A DNA stretch of 64,000 nt from Labrenzia sp. PHM005 (GTDB taxonomy: Bacteria > Pseudomonadota > Alphaproteobacteria > Rhizobiales > Stappiaceae): assembly GCF_006517275.1 (NCBI RefSeq), contig NZ_CP041191.1:1917001-1981000 (forward strand). Direction: 5' to 3'. Positions 1-8,606 of the stretch are shown piece after piece. The translations under genes and the position numbers were made by a program. Below the pieces are notes generated by a model. That model made no database searches. It saw only the letters and a program-made list of their open reading frames with translations, and was not told the origin of the DNA. Each line of letters starts with the position of its first letter. Position 1 is the stretch's first letter.

Positions 1-842
1 TTCGCGATTGCATACTGGTAGGCTTCAAGCTTGTCTGCCGGCAGGCCGGGGGCTGCGAAGAAACCACGCCAGTTGACAAAGTGCGTATCAATGCCCTGCT
101 CCTTCATTGTCGGCGCATCTTTGTAAGTGTCTACGCGTTCGTTAGACGTTACGCCGATGATTTTGACTTCGCCCGCGTTTGCAAGGTCAACTGCTTCCGA
201 GAAACCGGTCGACAGAGCAGCGATCTCACCGGAAAGCAAAGCGGCCATAGCTTTTCCGCCAGCATCATACGGGATGTATTTGAAAGCTGTCGGGTCTTCA
301 CCAGCTGCCTGCATCGCCATGGCCGCAACCAAGTGATCCATGCCGCCAGGCACAGAACCGCCGCCAATCGCTGTACCAGACGGATCAGCTTTATAGGCTG
401 CGATCAGGTCTGTCATGGAGTTGATAGGGCTGTCTTTGCCAACAACAAGCGCAGCGTAATCACCGATGGTTCCTGCAACGAGTGTCAGGTCGCGGAAGTT
501 CTGCGGGAAAACGCCTGTCAGGGACCGAATGACGATCGGGGTCGAGTTGACCATGAGCGTGCCATGGTTGGAGGCAGCATTTTCGATCAGGTAGCCGATG
601 GCCTTGCCGCCGCCGCCGCCAGACATGTTTTCGTAGGAAGCTGTGCCAACGAGGCCAGACTTCGTAAGAGCTTCACCAGTTCCACGTGCAGTGCCGTCCC
701 AACCGCCACCTGCACCACCAGGGATCAGGAAGTGAATGGAATCGACAATCTTGTGGTTGTCTGCCATCGCAGGCATAGCAAATGTCATGGAAGCTGCTGC
801 CGCAGCCAGAACGACCCGGCGGGTCATTTTCATAAGTGTCAT
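1..842 (-). CDS. tctC: TctC-like tricarboxylate transporter substrate-binding protein (partial, cut by left edge)
   Basis: Periplasmic substrate-binding protein of a tripartite tricarboxylate transporter (TTT, Bug/TctC family), which captures a carboxylate and hands it to the TctAB membrane pair. Translation of the complement gives a Sec signal peptide (Arg-Arg, then an Ala-rich core ending AMPAMA-D at about residue 27), a glycine-rich loop FLIPGGAGGGWDGTA typical of Bug proteins, and the family's alternating domain pattern through NWRGFFAAPGLPADKLEA. The frame runs off the left edge, so the C-terminus (about 50 residues by family length) and any tctB/tctA lie outside. The start at 842 is chosen because GGAGG lies 5 nt upstream; in-frame ATGs at 833 and 827 are alternatives. 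It is divergent from tctDE, the usual regulators of such transporters. The substrate (citrate-like or another carboxylate) is not readable from sequence. Confidence 0.85.
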   Translation of the reverse strand, partial: MTLMKMTRRVVLAAAAASMTFAMPAMADNHKIVDSIHFLIPGGAGGGWDGTARGTGEALTKSGLVGTASYENMSGGGGGKAIGYLIENAASNHGTLMVNSTPIVIRSLTGVFPQNFRDLTLVAGTIGDYAALVVGKDSPINSMTDLIAAYKADPSGTAIGGGSVPGGMDHLVAAMAMQAAGEDPTAFKYIPYDAGGKAMAALLSGEIAALSTGFSEAVDLANAGEVKIIGVTSNERVDTYKDAPTMKEQGIDTHFVNWRGFFAAPGLPADKLEAYQYAIA

Positions 843-1019
843 GTTTTCCTCCACATGGTCCGGCCCTTTGGTGGGCCGATTAGAGCCGCTGGACCGCAGG
901 TGCGGACCCTCCCAGCGGGCTTGCTCTCAGCCTAACGCCGAACCCTGTCATCAACCTGTCACCCTATGCCGCCGCGCTTGCATGTGCCGATCAAGCGGGG
1001 CAAGAGTGAAAGAAGGAGG

Positions 1020-1700
1020 ATGAAAAAAGTGCGTTTGCTGCTGGTTGAAGACACATTTGACATGGCCGAGGCGATTATGATCCGGCTGGACCGGAGCGGT
1101 ATTGCCTGTGATCTTGCAAAGACGCTGGACGAAGCCCGGTCGCTGCTCGATGTGCAGCGCTACGATGTGATCGTTCTGGATTTGAATTTGCCGGATGGCC
1201 TCGGGACAGACCTTCTTAAAGAGATGCGCGCGAAAGCTGACCGCACACCGGTTCTGGTACTAACGGCAGAATTTTCCGTTGATGACCGGGTGTCCACGCT
1301 GAATTCCGGCGCGGATGACTATCTGGTGAAGCCGTTTGACCATCGTGAATTGGAAGCCCGTATCCAGGCCCTTTTCCGGCGCGAAAAAGGCGACAAGGCC
1401 GAAGAGATTTTGCTCGGAGATCTAACTTTTAATGCCACTGCCCGCGTCGTTCGGCACAAGGACACGCCGGTTAATCTGACACGGCGGGAATTTTCCCTTT
1501 TGGAACTTCTCATCCGCAACCGGGGCAAAATCCTAAGTAAGGAACGGCTCTTTGAGGGTGTATTCAGTTTTCAAGATACCGACGTCAGCATGAACGCTTT
1601 GGAGCTTTACATTGCGCGCTTGCGTAAAAAACTGTCTGGCAGTTCGGTGCGCATCGAAACCCAAAGAGGGCTTGGCTACAAGCTGGAAACAGATGGCTAG
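1020..1700 (+). CDS. tctD: TctD-like OmpR-family response regulator
   Basis: DNA-binding response regulator that, with the next gene, should control the divergent tricarboxylate transporter. An N-terminal receiver (residues 1-115) has the acidic pair ED at 10-11, phospho-acceptor D54 in VLDLNLPDG and K104 in LVKPFD. A C-terminal OmpR/PhoB winged helix (about 130-225) contains LTRREFSLLELLIRNRG and ends RGLGYKLE. An upstream extension to 966 is unlikely. The ATG at 1020 directly abuts AGGAGG (1014-1019), which is too close; a GTG at 1029 has that same ribosome site at 9 nt and may be the true start. The stop overlaps the kinase start by 8 nt, indicating translational coupling. Confidence 0.88.
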   Translation: MKKVRLLLVEDTFDMAEAIMIRLDRSGIACDLAKTLDEARSLLDVQRYDVIVLDLNLPDGLGTDLLKEMRAKADRTPVLVLTAEFSVDDRVSTLNSGADDYLVKPFDHRELEARIQALFRREKGDKAEEILLGDLTFNATARVVRHKDTPVNLTRREFSLLELLIRNRGKILSKERLFEGVFSFQDTDVSMNALELYIARLRKKLSGSSVRIETQRGLGYKLETDG

Positions 1701-3090
1701 CCTTCTCAACAGATTGGGGGCGACCTCACTCACGGCCCGAGTTGCGCTGGGAGTGACCTTTCTGTTGGCATTCGGCGGTGTGATCGTCTCGGTCGCCGCA
1801 TTTGCATACGGCCGGGAAGCCGCGCGGTCCGCCTACGACCGGCTGTTGGTGGGAGCTGCGAATGATATTGCTTCTGCGATTGCCGTTGTGGACGGCAGTC
1901 CGGTTCTGGTTTTGCCTCATTCTGCTTTTGAACTTCTCGCACTCGCCCCTGATGACCGCATCGGTTATCGGATCTTGGGACCGGATGGAGAAACGCTCAC
2001 AGGTTACGATGAAATCGTACTTCCTGACGGGCTGACGGGTTTTCAGGATGTTTTCTTTGATGCGCCGTTTTTTGGTGAAAATGCCCGGTATGTTGTCGTT
2101 TCGCGTCAATTTGCAGAACGTACCTGGAGTGGGACCGTCCGGATCGTTGTCGGTCAGACGTTGCTTGCCCGGGAAGCCATGGCCTTCGATATTACCCGGA
2201 AAGCGCTCTATGTGCTGGCTGCGTCCGGGTTCGCAATGATGCTGTTGGCGGTGCTCGTTGTGCGGGCCGTCTTCAATCCCTTGAAGCGTATTGCAAGTGG
2301 CTTGGCAGCGCGGGACCCACATGATCTTACGCCTTTGGATACGGATGTCCCGCGCGAAACAGCGATTATGATCCAAGCACTGAACGGGTTCATGGGACGG
2401 CTCGACAGGCAGATGAATTCGATGAGGCATTTGATTTCCGACACCGCTCATCAACTGCGGACGCCTGTTGCAGCACTCCGGGCGCAGGCGGATCTCTTTT
2501 CTGACGAGAAGGATCCGGAGCGCAGAGAACGTGTTGTTGAACGGATTCAAACCCGGTCTTCCAGTCTCGGCCGTTTGCTCGATCAAATGCTGAGTCAGGC
2601 GCTTGTCATTCACCGCGGCGACAGTGTCCGCCGCGAACGGGTTGATTTGCGCGACGTCGTACTCGATGTTTTTGAGGATGGCGACCACACGGTGTTGATG
2701 CCGCATATGGAAGTTGTTCCGACAGTGGCGGACCATCCGATATTGGTTCTGGCGGATGCAACGTCACTTCAGGAGGCCGTCAAGAACCTACTGAGTAATG
2801 CTTTGAAATACGGGCGGGCTCCGGTGCGGATCGGGGCGACGCTTGAAGGTGATACCGCTTCAATATGGGTCGAAGACAGCGGTGGAGGCCCCGACCCTGA
2901 TGTTCTTTCTGCTCTTGGGTCGCGATTCAATCAGGCAGGACCAATCCGGCAAAACAGTTCAGGCCTTGGCTTGGCAATTGCGCATGCTGTCGCAAACTCC
3001 TTTGAAGGGCGGCTCGTTTTGGAAAATCGGCAAGGGGAAACGTTTCGCGCTGCGCTCCTATTTCCGGCAATCAAAGCGGAGAGCTCATGA
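1693..3090 (+). CDS. tctE: TctE-like sensor histidine kinase
   Basis: Membrane sensor kinase partner of the preceding regulator. There are two membrane segments (about residues 17-38 and 172-192) flanking a roughly 130-residue periplasmic sensor region of the 2CSK_N type found in TctE/QseC-like kinases. A HAMP-like linker follows, then a HisKA domain with H253 in DTAHQLRTPVAALRAQ, and a HATPase_c domain with N-box NLLSNALKYG, G1-box EDSGGGPD and G2-box GLGLAIAHAV. The length of 465 aa is normal. The start at 1693 (ATG) is chosen because it overlaps the tctD stop and begins a typical N-terminus; the longer frame back to 1612 would lie inside tctD. The next gene starts in the overlapping ATGA at its stop, so all three form one operon. 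Confidence 0.88.
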   Translation: MASLLNRLGATSLTARVALGVTFLLAFGGVIVSVAAFAYGREAARSAYDRLLVGAANDIASAIAVVDGSPVLVLPHSAFELLALAPDDRIGYRILGPDGETLTGYDEIVLPDGLTGFQDVFFDAPFFGENARYVVVSRQFAERTWSGTVRIVVGQTLLAREAMAFDITRKALYVLAASGFAMMLLAVLVVRAVFNPLKRIASGLAARDPHDLTPLDTDVPRETAIMIQALNGFMGRLDRQMNSMRHLISDTAHQLRTPVAALRAQADLFSDEKDPERRERVVERIQTRSSSLGRLLDQMLSQALVIHRGDSVRRERVDLRDVVLDVFEDGDHTVLMPHMEVVPTVADHPILVLADATSLQEAVKNLLSNALKYGRAPVRIGATLEGDTASIWVEDSGGGPDPDVLSALGSRFNQAGPIRQNSSGLGLAIAHAVANSFEGRLVLENRQGETFRAALLFPAIKAESS

Positions 3091-4172
3091 GACATCGATC
3101 CACGTGTTGGGCGGCCTTGTCGTTTCTGCTGAGCCTGGGCCTGGCGGTTCAGGTGACACAAGGATTTGCAAATGAGCCGGAACTGATCGAACGATTTGAA
3201 ACCCCATCCGCGACACAGACACTGATCGTCCGGTCGACCGCCGATATTTCGATCTATGCACCAGTTGTCGAGGCGTTTCTCGAAACCCAGTCAGATCTTG
3301 CCATTGTTTATGAACAATGGGGGTCGAACGATCTCTACAGCCAGACACGGCAGGAATGCAGGGAAGATGCACCTGCAGCAGATGTGGTCATCAGTTCCGG
3401 CGTGCATCAGATGGTTAAGCTGGTCAATGAAGCGTGTGCGCAAAGCCATGTTTCCAGGGAGACTGAGCAGTTGCCACCCGCACTTCGCTGGCGCGATGAA
3501 CTGTGGGGCATCACTCGGGAACCGGCTGTCGTCGTCTACAATCAGGAACTTGTTCCGCCCGATGAAGTGCCGAAATCTCGGTTCGACCTTTTGGATCTAT
3601 TGCGGCCGACTTACACAAGATACGCGGGTAGGATCGCCACTTACGACATAGAGCGCTCCGGCTTGGGCTATCTTTTTGCATTCATTGATGCTCAGGAAGC
3701 CTCGACCTTTGGGGCGCTGCAAGAGGCTTTTGTGCGTACTCAGGCCGTCCTGTCCTGCTGTTCTTCGGACATTATCCGGGGGGTTGCAGAAGGGCGTTAC
3801 CTGATCGCCTACAATGTGCTTGGATCCTATGCGCAAGGGTATCAGCAAACGGATGACCGGATCGGGATTGTTCTTCCCTCTGATTATACACTTGTTTTGT
3901 CGCGCGCACTCATGATCCCCAAAGGCGCAGATAATACCGCGGCAGCTGCCGAGTTTCTTGATTTTCAACTGTCACCGGCCGGGCAGCGCGCACTCCGCGA
4001 AGCTTTATTGATCAGTCCGCTTTTGGAAACGGAGGAAGGAGCAGAGGGAGAAACACTCAGTTCGACAGCCCTCCGGCCAATCGGCCTGTCACCTTCTTTG
4101 ATGGTGGCGCGCGATCAGCTAACCCGCGAGACATTTCTGAAACGCTGGCGTGTGACGTTTCCGGTGCCATAA
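3087..4172 (+). CDS. Periplasmic solute-binding protein in the tctDE operon
   Basis: 361-aa exported protein with a Sec signal peptide (hydrophobic LSFLLSLGLAVQVTQGFA, cleavage near residue 27) and the layout of an ABC-type (cluster D) periplasmic binding protein: an early beta-strand TLIVRSTADISIYAPVVEAF, a middle hinge, and a late helix DFQLSPAGQRALREALL as in iron/sulfate-type binding proteins. No permease or ATPase gene is nearby. Its ATG overlaps the kinase stop by 4 nt, so it is made together with TctD and TctE. Inference: rather than serving transport, it may be an accessory ligand-binding sensor presented to the periplasmic domain of the kinase, or a binding protein shared with a distant transporter. 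Two adjacent cysteines (LSCCSSD) could form a disulfide or bind a metal. Confidence 0.72.
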   Translation: MRHRSTCWAALSFLLSLGLAVQVTQGFANEPELIERFETPSATQTLIVRSTADISIYAPVVEAFLETQSDLAIVYEQWGSNDLYSQTRQECREDAPAADVVISSGVHQMVKLVNEACAQSHVSRETEQLPPALRWRDELWGITREPAVVVYNQELVPPDEVPKSRFDLLDLLRPTYTRYAGRIATYDIERSGLGYLFAFIDAQEASTFGALQEAFVRTQAVLSCCSSDIIRGVAEGRYLIAYNVLGSYAQGYQQTDDRIGIVLPSDYTLVLSRALMIPKGADNTAAAAEFLDFQLSPAGQRALREALLISPLLETEEGAEGETLSSTALRPIGLSPSLMVARDQLTRETFLKRWRVTFPVP

Positions 4173-4174
4173 GG

Positions 4175-5095
4175 TTATGACGTTAGGAAAAACTCTTCCT
4201 TGAAGGTCTTGCGCGCTTGGATGCTTGCGCCTTGCAAACCTCCGTTGTCTGCAAATGTTCCGCGCAAGACCAGCGGAGTCTCATAGGCCGCCAAGGTCAA
4301 TGCACGGGTCTTGCTGTCGATTTCCTTCAGCAATTCTTCATCCGCGCTGAGCCCGCCGCTCACCGGTATGACGTCCGGTCCGAGCAGATTGACCACCATA
4401 CTGAGGGCGCGGGATAGAAGCGTCGTATAGACGTCAATTGTCTTGGTTGCGTCAAGATCACCTGCATGCCAAGCGCTGGTAATTTGAATGCTTGAAAGGT
4501 CTGTTCCGTGGAGGGCTTGGTGCAGTTTCTCCAGGCCACGGGCCGATCCATAGGCATCCAGGCAGCCGGTCTGTCCGCAGCCGCATTCAAAATGGGGAAT
4601 ACCTGACAGGGTGCCGGCAGCCGTTGGGTCGACAACAGGGCCGTGCCCCCATTCCCCAGCAATACCGCCATGTCCGGTTACCAACATGCCCTTATGGGTC
4701 AACCCGCCGCCAACGCCAGAGCCGAGAATGATGGCAAAGACAGTGTCTTTTCCGGCACCGGCGCCGTCCACCGCCTCAGCTAGAGCAAATGCATTGGCAT
4801 CATTGATGATCTGAACCGGGACACCCAATTCTTCGCTCAAGTCTGAAGCGACGCGGCGGCCATGAAGGCATGGAATGTTGGCGACGTCAGCCAGGCCAGT
4901 CTCGGCATCAAAGGCACCGGCTAGGGAGATAACCGCAGGACCGGCAGGGTCAGGAAGACAGCTTCGAAGAGCGTCAACAAAGTCCGGCCAGGAATTGAGC
5001 GGCGTTGGCACGCGCCCTGCCTCAACAGCTAGGCCGGCCGCCAGAGGGCGAGCAAACCGGATGAAGCTGCCGCCAATATCAAATGAGGTCACCAT
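4175..5095 (-). CDS. ROK-family sugar kinase
   Basis: 306-aa cytoplasmic kinase of the ROK family, which phosphorylates hexoses or N-acetylhexosamines with ATP. Visible signatures: N-terminal phosphate loop FDIGGSFIRFA; the ATP/sugar region DANAFALAEAV; the GSGVGGGL motif; and the ROK zinc knuckle, His then CGCGQTGCLDAYGS. There is no N-terminal helix-turn-helix, so it is an enzyme and not a NagC/XylR-type repressor. It converges tail to tail with the tctDE operon with a 2-nt gap and is separated from the hut genes downstream on the same strand. N-acetylglucosamine or N-acetylmannosamine kinase is plausible from the knuckle, but no amino-sugar genes adjoin it, so the substrate stays open. The start has no clear Shine-Dalgarno; a GTG directly after the ATG is possible. 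Confidence 0.82.
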   Translation of the reverse strand: MVTSFDIGGSFIRFARPLAAGLAVEAGRVPTPLNSWPDFVDALRSCLPDPAGPAVISLAGAFDAETGLADVANIPCLHGRRVASDLSEELGVPVQIINDANAFALAEAVDGAGAGKDTVFAIILGSGVGGGLTHKGMLVTGHGGIAGEWGHGPVVDPTAAGTLSGIPHFECGCGQTGCLDAYGSARGLEKLHQALHGTDLSSIQITSAWHAGDLDATKTIDVYTTLLSRALSMVVNLLGPDVIPVSGGLSADEELLKEIDSKTRALTLAAYETPLVLRGTFADNGGLQGASIQARKTFKEEFFLTS

Positions 5096-5222
5096 ATCGA
5101 AGTCGTCTGTCCCAGTTCGTTCAACGATCTACGGAAGTTTGCAGTGGTTTTATCCAGTTTGAATAGATGGGTTTTGGGGACCCGTCTCGGATCTTTTTGG
5201 GAAGGCGAACCGGTATGTACTG

Positions 5223-5924
5223 TTAAAGAGCCGTGCGCATCCTATAACCGGGTGCATACACCAGTTTCACATGCGTGATTGGTTGTTCGCCTGCCCAGGT
5301 AATGCGTTCCATTGCAAACAGAGCACTGCCCGGCGCCGTATCCAGTTTTTCGGCAGCCGCCTTATCTGCACTCATTGCAAAAAGGGAGAGGTCGCCGTGG
5401 CTGTAAGGCGCGTTTTGAACGAGCCATTCGTTGGCACTGATTTTGGTGAAATCCGCCTTGGTCGCCTCCGGCGCGGCTTGCAGGTTGATGTACCGTTCTT
5501 CGAAGGCATAGGGACGTTTGTCGGCGAAATGCAGTGTTTTTAGATAAAGAACATCGCCGCTAAGGGCGGCTTGAAAGGCGCCATGTAGCATTGGTGGCAG
5601 TGGCCGCTGATCGCGGATCAGCAGGCTGTGCCGGTAGGCCTTGCCCAGGGCTTCGACTTCTTCCCGGATGATGGGAATGGTCAAGGTTGCCCGCTGCGGC
5701 GGATTAAGCACGACGCGCGTACCGGCCCGACGTTTACGGACGACAAGGCCGCTTTCGGCAAGATCCCTGAGGGCACGGTTCACAGTGGTTCTGGCACAGC
5801 CGAATTCCTCGGCGAGATCCGCTTCATGCGGGATCAGTTCGCCGGGTTGCCAAATCCGGTCATGGATCCGCTGCAACAGTTCTTCCCGGATGCCGGTCCA
5901 GGTATGGGACTCGCCAGAAGCCAC
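5223..5924 (-). CDS. hutC: HutC-family GntR transcriptional repressor of histidine utilisation
   Basis: 233-aa GntR/HutC regulator; HutC proteins repress hut genes until urocanate binds. The N-terminal winged helix-turn-helix (about residues 8-72) includes ELIPHEADLAEEFGCARTTV and ALRDLAESGLVVRKRRAGT. The C-terminal UTRA effector domain (about 85-230) ends with the typical ITHVKLVYAPGYRMR. The start is a GTG at 5924 with GAGGAGG 9 nt upstream. It lies 14 nt after hutF and is probably co-transcribed with it. The predicted operator is the palindrome between hutF and hutI at 7345-7362. Confidence 0.88.
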   Translation of the reverse strand: MASGESHTWTGIREELLQRIHDRIWQPGELIPHEADLAEEFGCARTTVNRALRDLAESGLVVRKRRAGTRVVLNPPQRATLTIPIIREEVEALGKAYRHSLLIRDQRPLPPMLHGAFQAALSGDVLYLKTLHFADKRPYAFEERYINLQAAPEATKADFTKISANEWLVQNAPYSHGDLSLFAMSADKAAAEKLDTAPGSALFAMERITWAGEQPITHVKLVYAPGYRMRTAL

Positions 5925-5938
5925 GTGGGATTACCTCC

Positions 5939-7318
5939 TCATAACCGGTCGCGTAAGGACGCCATAGTGGCGCGGTACTTCGCCCGGATCGCCTCGCCTT
6001 GTACATGTTTTGCGCCTTGAACAACATGGCGGCCTGCAGACCAGACATCAGTCACCATGCGGTCGTCGCCAGCAAAGATGTAGGTATCGAGGATTTCGTC
6101 GCCTTCGCGGCCGTCCAGATCGATATGCGTGCCATCAAGGGCTATCAGATCTGCATAGGCTCCTTCGGCAATTGCCCCTGACTGCCGGCCGATGGCCTGT
6201 GCGCCGCCGGCAACCACACCGTCAAACAGAACCCGGCCGGTCGATTTCTCTTCTGTAGCCACAGATGCGCGGCACTTGTCGCGCAGGCGCTGAGAGTATT
6301 CCAGCGTGCGCAATTCTTCAGACAAGGAAATCCGGATGTTAGAATCTGACCCAACACCGAACTGCCCATCCGCACCGAGATAACGCACACCATCAAAAAT
6401 GCCGTCTCCAAGGCTGGATTCTGTGATTGGGCAAAGGCCTGCGACAGCACCCGTCTTGGCCAATCCCAAAGTTTCTTCCGGTGTCATTTGGGTGCAGTGG
6501 ATCAGGCACCAGTTGTGCGACACCTCATGTGTATTCAAAAGCCAGTCAACGGGCCGTTTCCCCTTCGCCTCCAATACCTCTTCAACTTCAGCCACCTGTT
6601 CGGCCAAATGCATGTGCAGCGGAGCTGATCCGGCGAGTGCGATGGCGGCGGATAGGCCGGCGTCATCCACTGCACGCAAAGAGTGGGGAGCGACGCCGAT
6701 CACAGCATCCTTCGGAAGTGATTTCAGTTGATCGGATGCCATTTCATGGAGTTTCTGGAAGCGCTCAAAATCATTGCCGAAACGGATCTGACCCGGCGCC
6801 AAATCCCGCTTGTCACAACCACCATAGGTGTAAAGTACCGGCAGATGTGTAAGGCCGATGCCGGTTTCGGTGGCCGCGGCCATGATCCGATCAGACATTT
6901 CGGCAAGATTATCGGACGGCGTCCCACCTGGCTGATGGTGCAAATAGTGAAACTCGCCTACGGCCGCATAACCGGCTTCCAGCATCTCCATCTGTACGAA
7001 GGCGGCAATGGCTTCGACATCATCCGGTGACAGCGCATCAAGGAAGCGGAACATGATCTGCCGCCAAGTCCAGAAACTGTCGGTCGGTTCGGATCCACGC
7101 CGTTCGCTCATGCCGGCCATGGCTCGCTGAAATGCGTGGCTGTGCAGGTTTGACGGGGCGGGTAACAGGATTTGTGTTGCTGTGCCGCTTTGGTTGGCGC
7201 CAGTTTCAACAGAGGTAATCTTTCCCTCGCGATCCAGATGAACCGCAACGTCCTTTGCCCATCCGTTCGGAAGCAGCGCCGTTTTTGCATAAACCGTTTG
7301 GGTGGAGATTTTGGTCAT
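5939..7318 (-). CDS. hutF: Formimidoylglutamate deiminase
   Basis: 459-aa zinc-dependent amidohydrolase converting N-formimidoyl-L-glutamate to N-formyl-L-glutamate plus ammonia, the fourth step of the five-step histidine pathway. Metal-site motifs are visible in order: SNLHSHAFQRAMAG (HxH), LHMHLAEQ, IHCTQMT and a late SDSNIRISL aspartate. The length matches the family. It is divergent from hutI across an 80-bp regulatory gap and followed by hutC. Its presence together with hutG fixes the route as formylglutamate rather than the one-step formimidoylglutamase. Confidence 0.93.
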   Translation of the reverse strand: MTKISTQTVYAKTALLPNGWAKDVAVHLDREGKITSVETGANQSGTATQILLPAPSNLHSHAFQRAMAGMSERRGSEPTDSFWTWRQIMFRFLDALSPDDVEAIAAFVQMEMLEAGYAAVGEFHYLHHQPGGTPSDNLAEMSDRIMAAATETGIGLTHLPVLYTYGGCDKRDLAPGQIRFGNDFERFQKLHEMASDQLKSLPKDAVIGVAPHSLRAVDDAGLSAAIALAGSAPLHMHLAEQVAEVEEVLEAKGKRPVDWLLNTHEVSHNWCLIHCTQMTPEETLGLAKTGAVAGLCPITESSLGDGIFDGVRYLGADGQFGVGSDSNIRISLSEELRTLEYSQRLRDKCRASVATEEKSTGRVLFDGVVAGGAQAIGRQSGAIAEGAYADLIALDGTHIDLDGREGDEILDTYIFAGDDRMVTDVWSAGRHVVQGAKHVQGEAIRAKYRATMASLRDRL

Positions 7319-7344
7319 ACAGGCTTTTCCCTCGTTGACACCTT

Positions 7345-7362
7345 AATATGTGCATGCATATT
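7345..7362. promoter_or_regulatory. Candidate HutC operator in the hutF-hutI divergent region
   Basis: Perfect 6-bp inverted repeat AATATG-N6-CATATT, with a central TGCATG, lying between the divergent hutF (start 7318) and hutI (start 7401). Position and AT-rich symmetry suit a GntR/HutC-type dimer that would shut off both transcription units. No binding data can be read from sequence. Confidence 0.5.
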
Positions 7363-7400
7363 ATCTTATAACGCAATCTAATCAAGCCGGAGTTTTAAGG

Positions 7401-8606
7401 GTGTCTGAGCGTTTGCTGATAAATGCCCGTCTCGCCACGATGACCGCCAACGGCGCGCCATATGGTCTGATCGAAGATGGAGCACTTGTGCTCAACGGCG
7501 ACCAAATCACCTGGGTCAGCGCGCGCAAGGATTTGCCGGCGGATTACCGCGATTTGCCTGCGGAAGACCTTGGTGGGCGCCTTGTGACGCCGGGCCTGAT
7601 TGATTGTCATACCCATGTTGTTTTTGGCGGCAACCGGGCCAAGGAATTCGAGATGCGGCTGGAAGGGGCATCTTATGAAGAAGTTGCTCGGGCCGGCGGT
7701 GGCATTGTTTCGACTGTAACAGCGACCCGCCAAGCGAGCGAAGAAGAGCTTTTGGTCTCCGCTCTAGCCCGTGTTGATGCCCTGATTGCTGAAGGTGTAA
7801 CCGCGCTAGAAATCAAATCCGGTTATGGACTGAATATCGACACTGAACTCAGCATGCTGCGCGTTGCCCGGAAGATCTCCGAGGTCCGCCCGGTCGAAGT
7901 GCGGACCAGTTATCTCGCTGCGCACGCCGTCCCAGCGGAATACAAGGGCCGCGCCGACGCTTATCTCGACGAAGTTTGTCTTCCGGGATTGGAGCAAGCC
8001 CATGCCGATCGCCTTGTCGATGCTGTCGACGGGTTTTGTGAAGGCATTGCCTTCTCGCCGGATCAGATGAAGCAGGTCTTTGATAAGGCGACGGACCTCG
8101 GTCTATCGGTCAAACTCCATGCAGAGCAACTGTCCAATCTGGGTGGTGCCGTTTTGGCCGCATCCTATCAGGCGCTGTCCGCGGATCATCTGGAATATCT
8201 GGATGAAACGGGCGTCAAGGCGATGGCGGAAAACGGGACGGTCGCAGTGTTGTTACCTGGCGCGTTCTACACGCTTCGTGAAAAACAGCTGCCGCCGCTG
8301 GAGCTTTTGCGCCAGCACAAGGTGCCTGTGGCTTTGGCGACGGACTGTAATCCAGGCTCTTCCCCCTTGGCCTCCCTTCTTCTGACTATGAATATGGGCT
8401 GCACCTTGTTCCGCATGACACCGGAAGAGGCGTTGACCGGTGTGACGTGTATTGCAGCACAGGCGCTTGGATTTGCCGACCGCGGTACTTTGGAAGCTGG
8501 CAAACGCGCCGATCTAGCGGTCTGGAATGTCGATCATCCGGCAGAGTTATCTTACCGGATCGGCTTCAACGCTCTTGAAAAACGCATCTTTGGAGGAGCT
8601 GCATGA
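7401..8606 (+). CDS. hutI: Imidazolonepropionase
   Basis: 401-aa amidohydrolase that hydrolyses 4-imidazolone-5-propanoate to N-formimidoylglutamate, the third step of histidine breakdown. Motifs: [20 protein letters not shown] (metal HxH and substrate loop), the KLHAEQLSN histidine and a late [12 protein letters not shown] metal aspartate. The start is a GTG at 7401 with CGGAG 8 nt upstream; an in-frame ATG at 7350 would overlap the operator palindrome and is less likely. First gene of hutI-hutH-hutG-hutU; its stop overlaps the hutH start (ATGA). Confidence 0.93.
   Translation: MSERLLINARLATMTANGAPYGLIEDGALVLNGDQITWVSARKDLPADYRDLPAEDLGGRLVTPGLIDCHTHVVFGGNRAKEFEMRLEGASYEEVARAGGGIVSTVTATRQASEEELLVSALARVDALIAEGVTALEIKSGYGLNIDTELSMLRVARKISEVRPVEVRTSYLAAHAVPAEYKGRADAYLDEVCLPGLEQAHADRLVDAVDGFCEGIAFSPDQMKQVFDKATDLGLSVKLHAEQLSNLGGAVLAASYQALSADHLEYLDETGVKAMAENGTVAVLLPGAFYTLREKQLPPLELLRQHKVPVALATDCNPGSSPLASLLLTMNMGCTLFRMTPEEALTGVTCIAAQALGFADRGTLEAGKRADLAVWNVDHPAELSYRIGFNALEKRIFGGAA

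Noticed and set aside
81..935. Plus-strand ORF of 284 codons opposite tctC
   Set aside because: It lies antisense to a clear TctC protein with signal peptide and ribosome site, and its translation shows no domain pattern.
1726..2736. Minus-strand ORF of 336 codons opposite tctE
   Set aside because: Antisense shadow of a histidine kinase with all catalytic boxes; translation is rich in His, Arg and Asn without family features.
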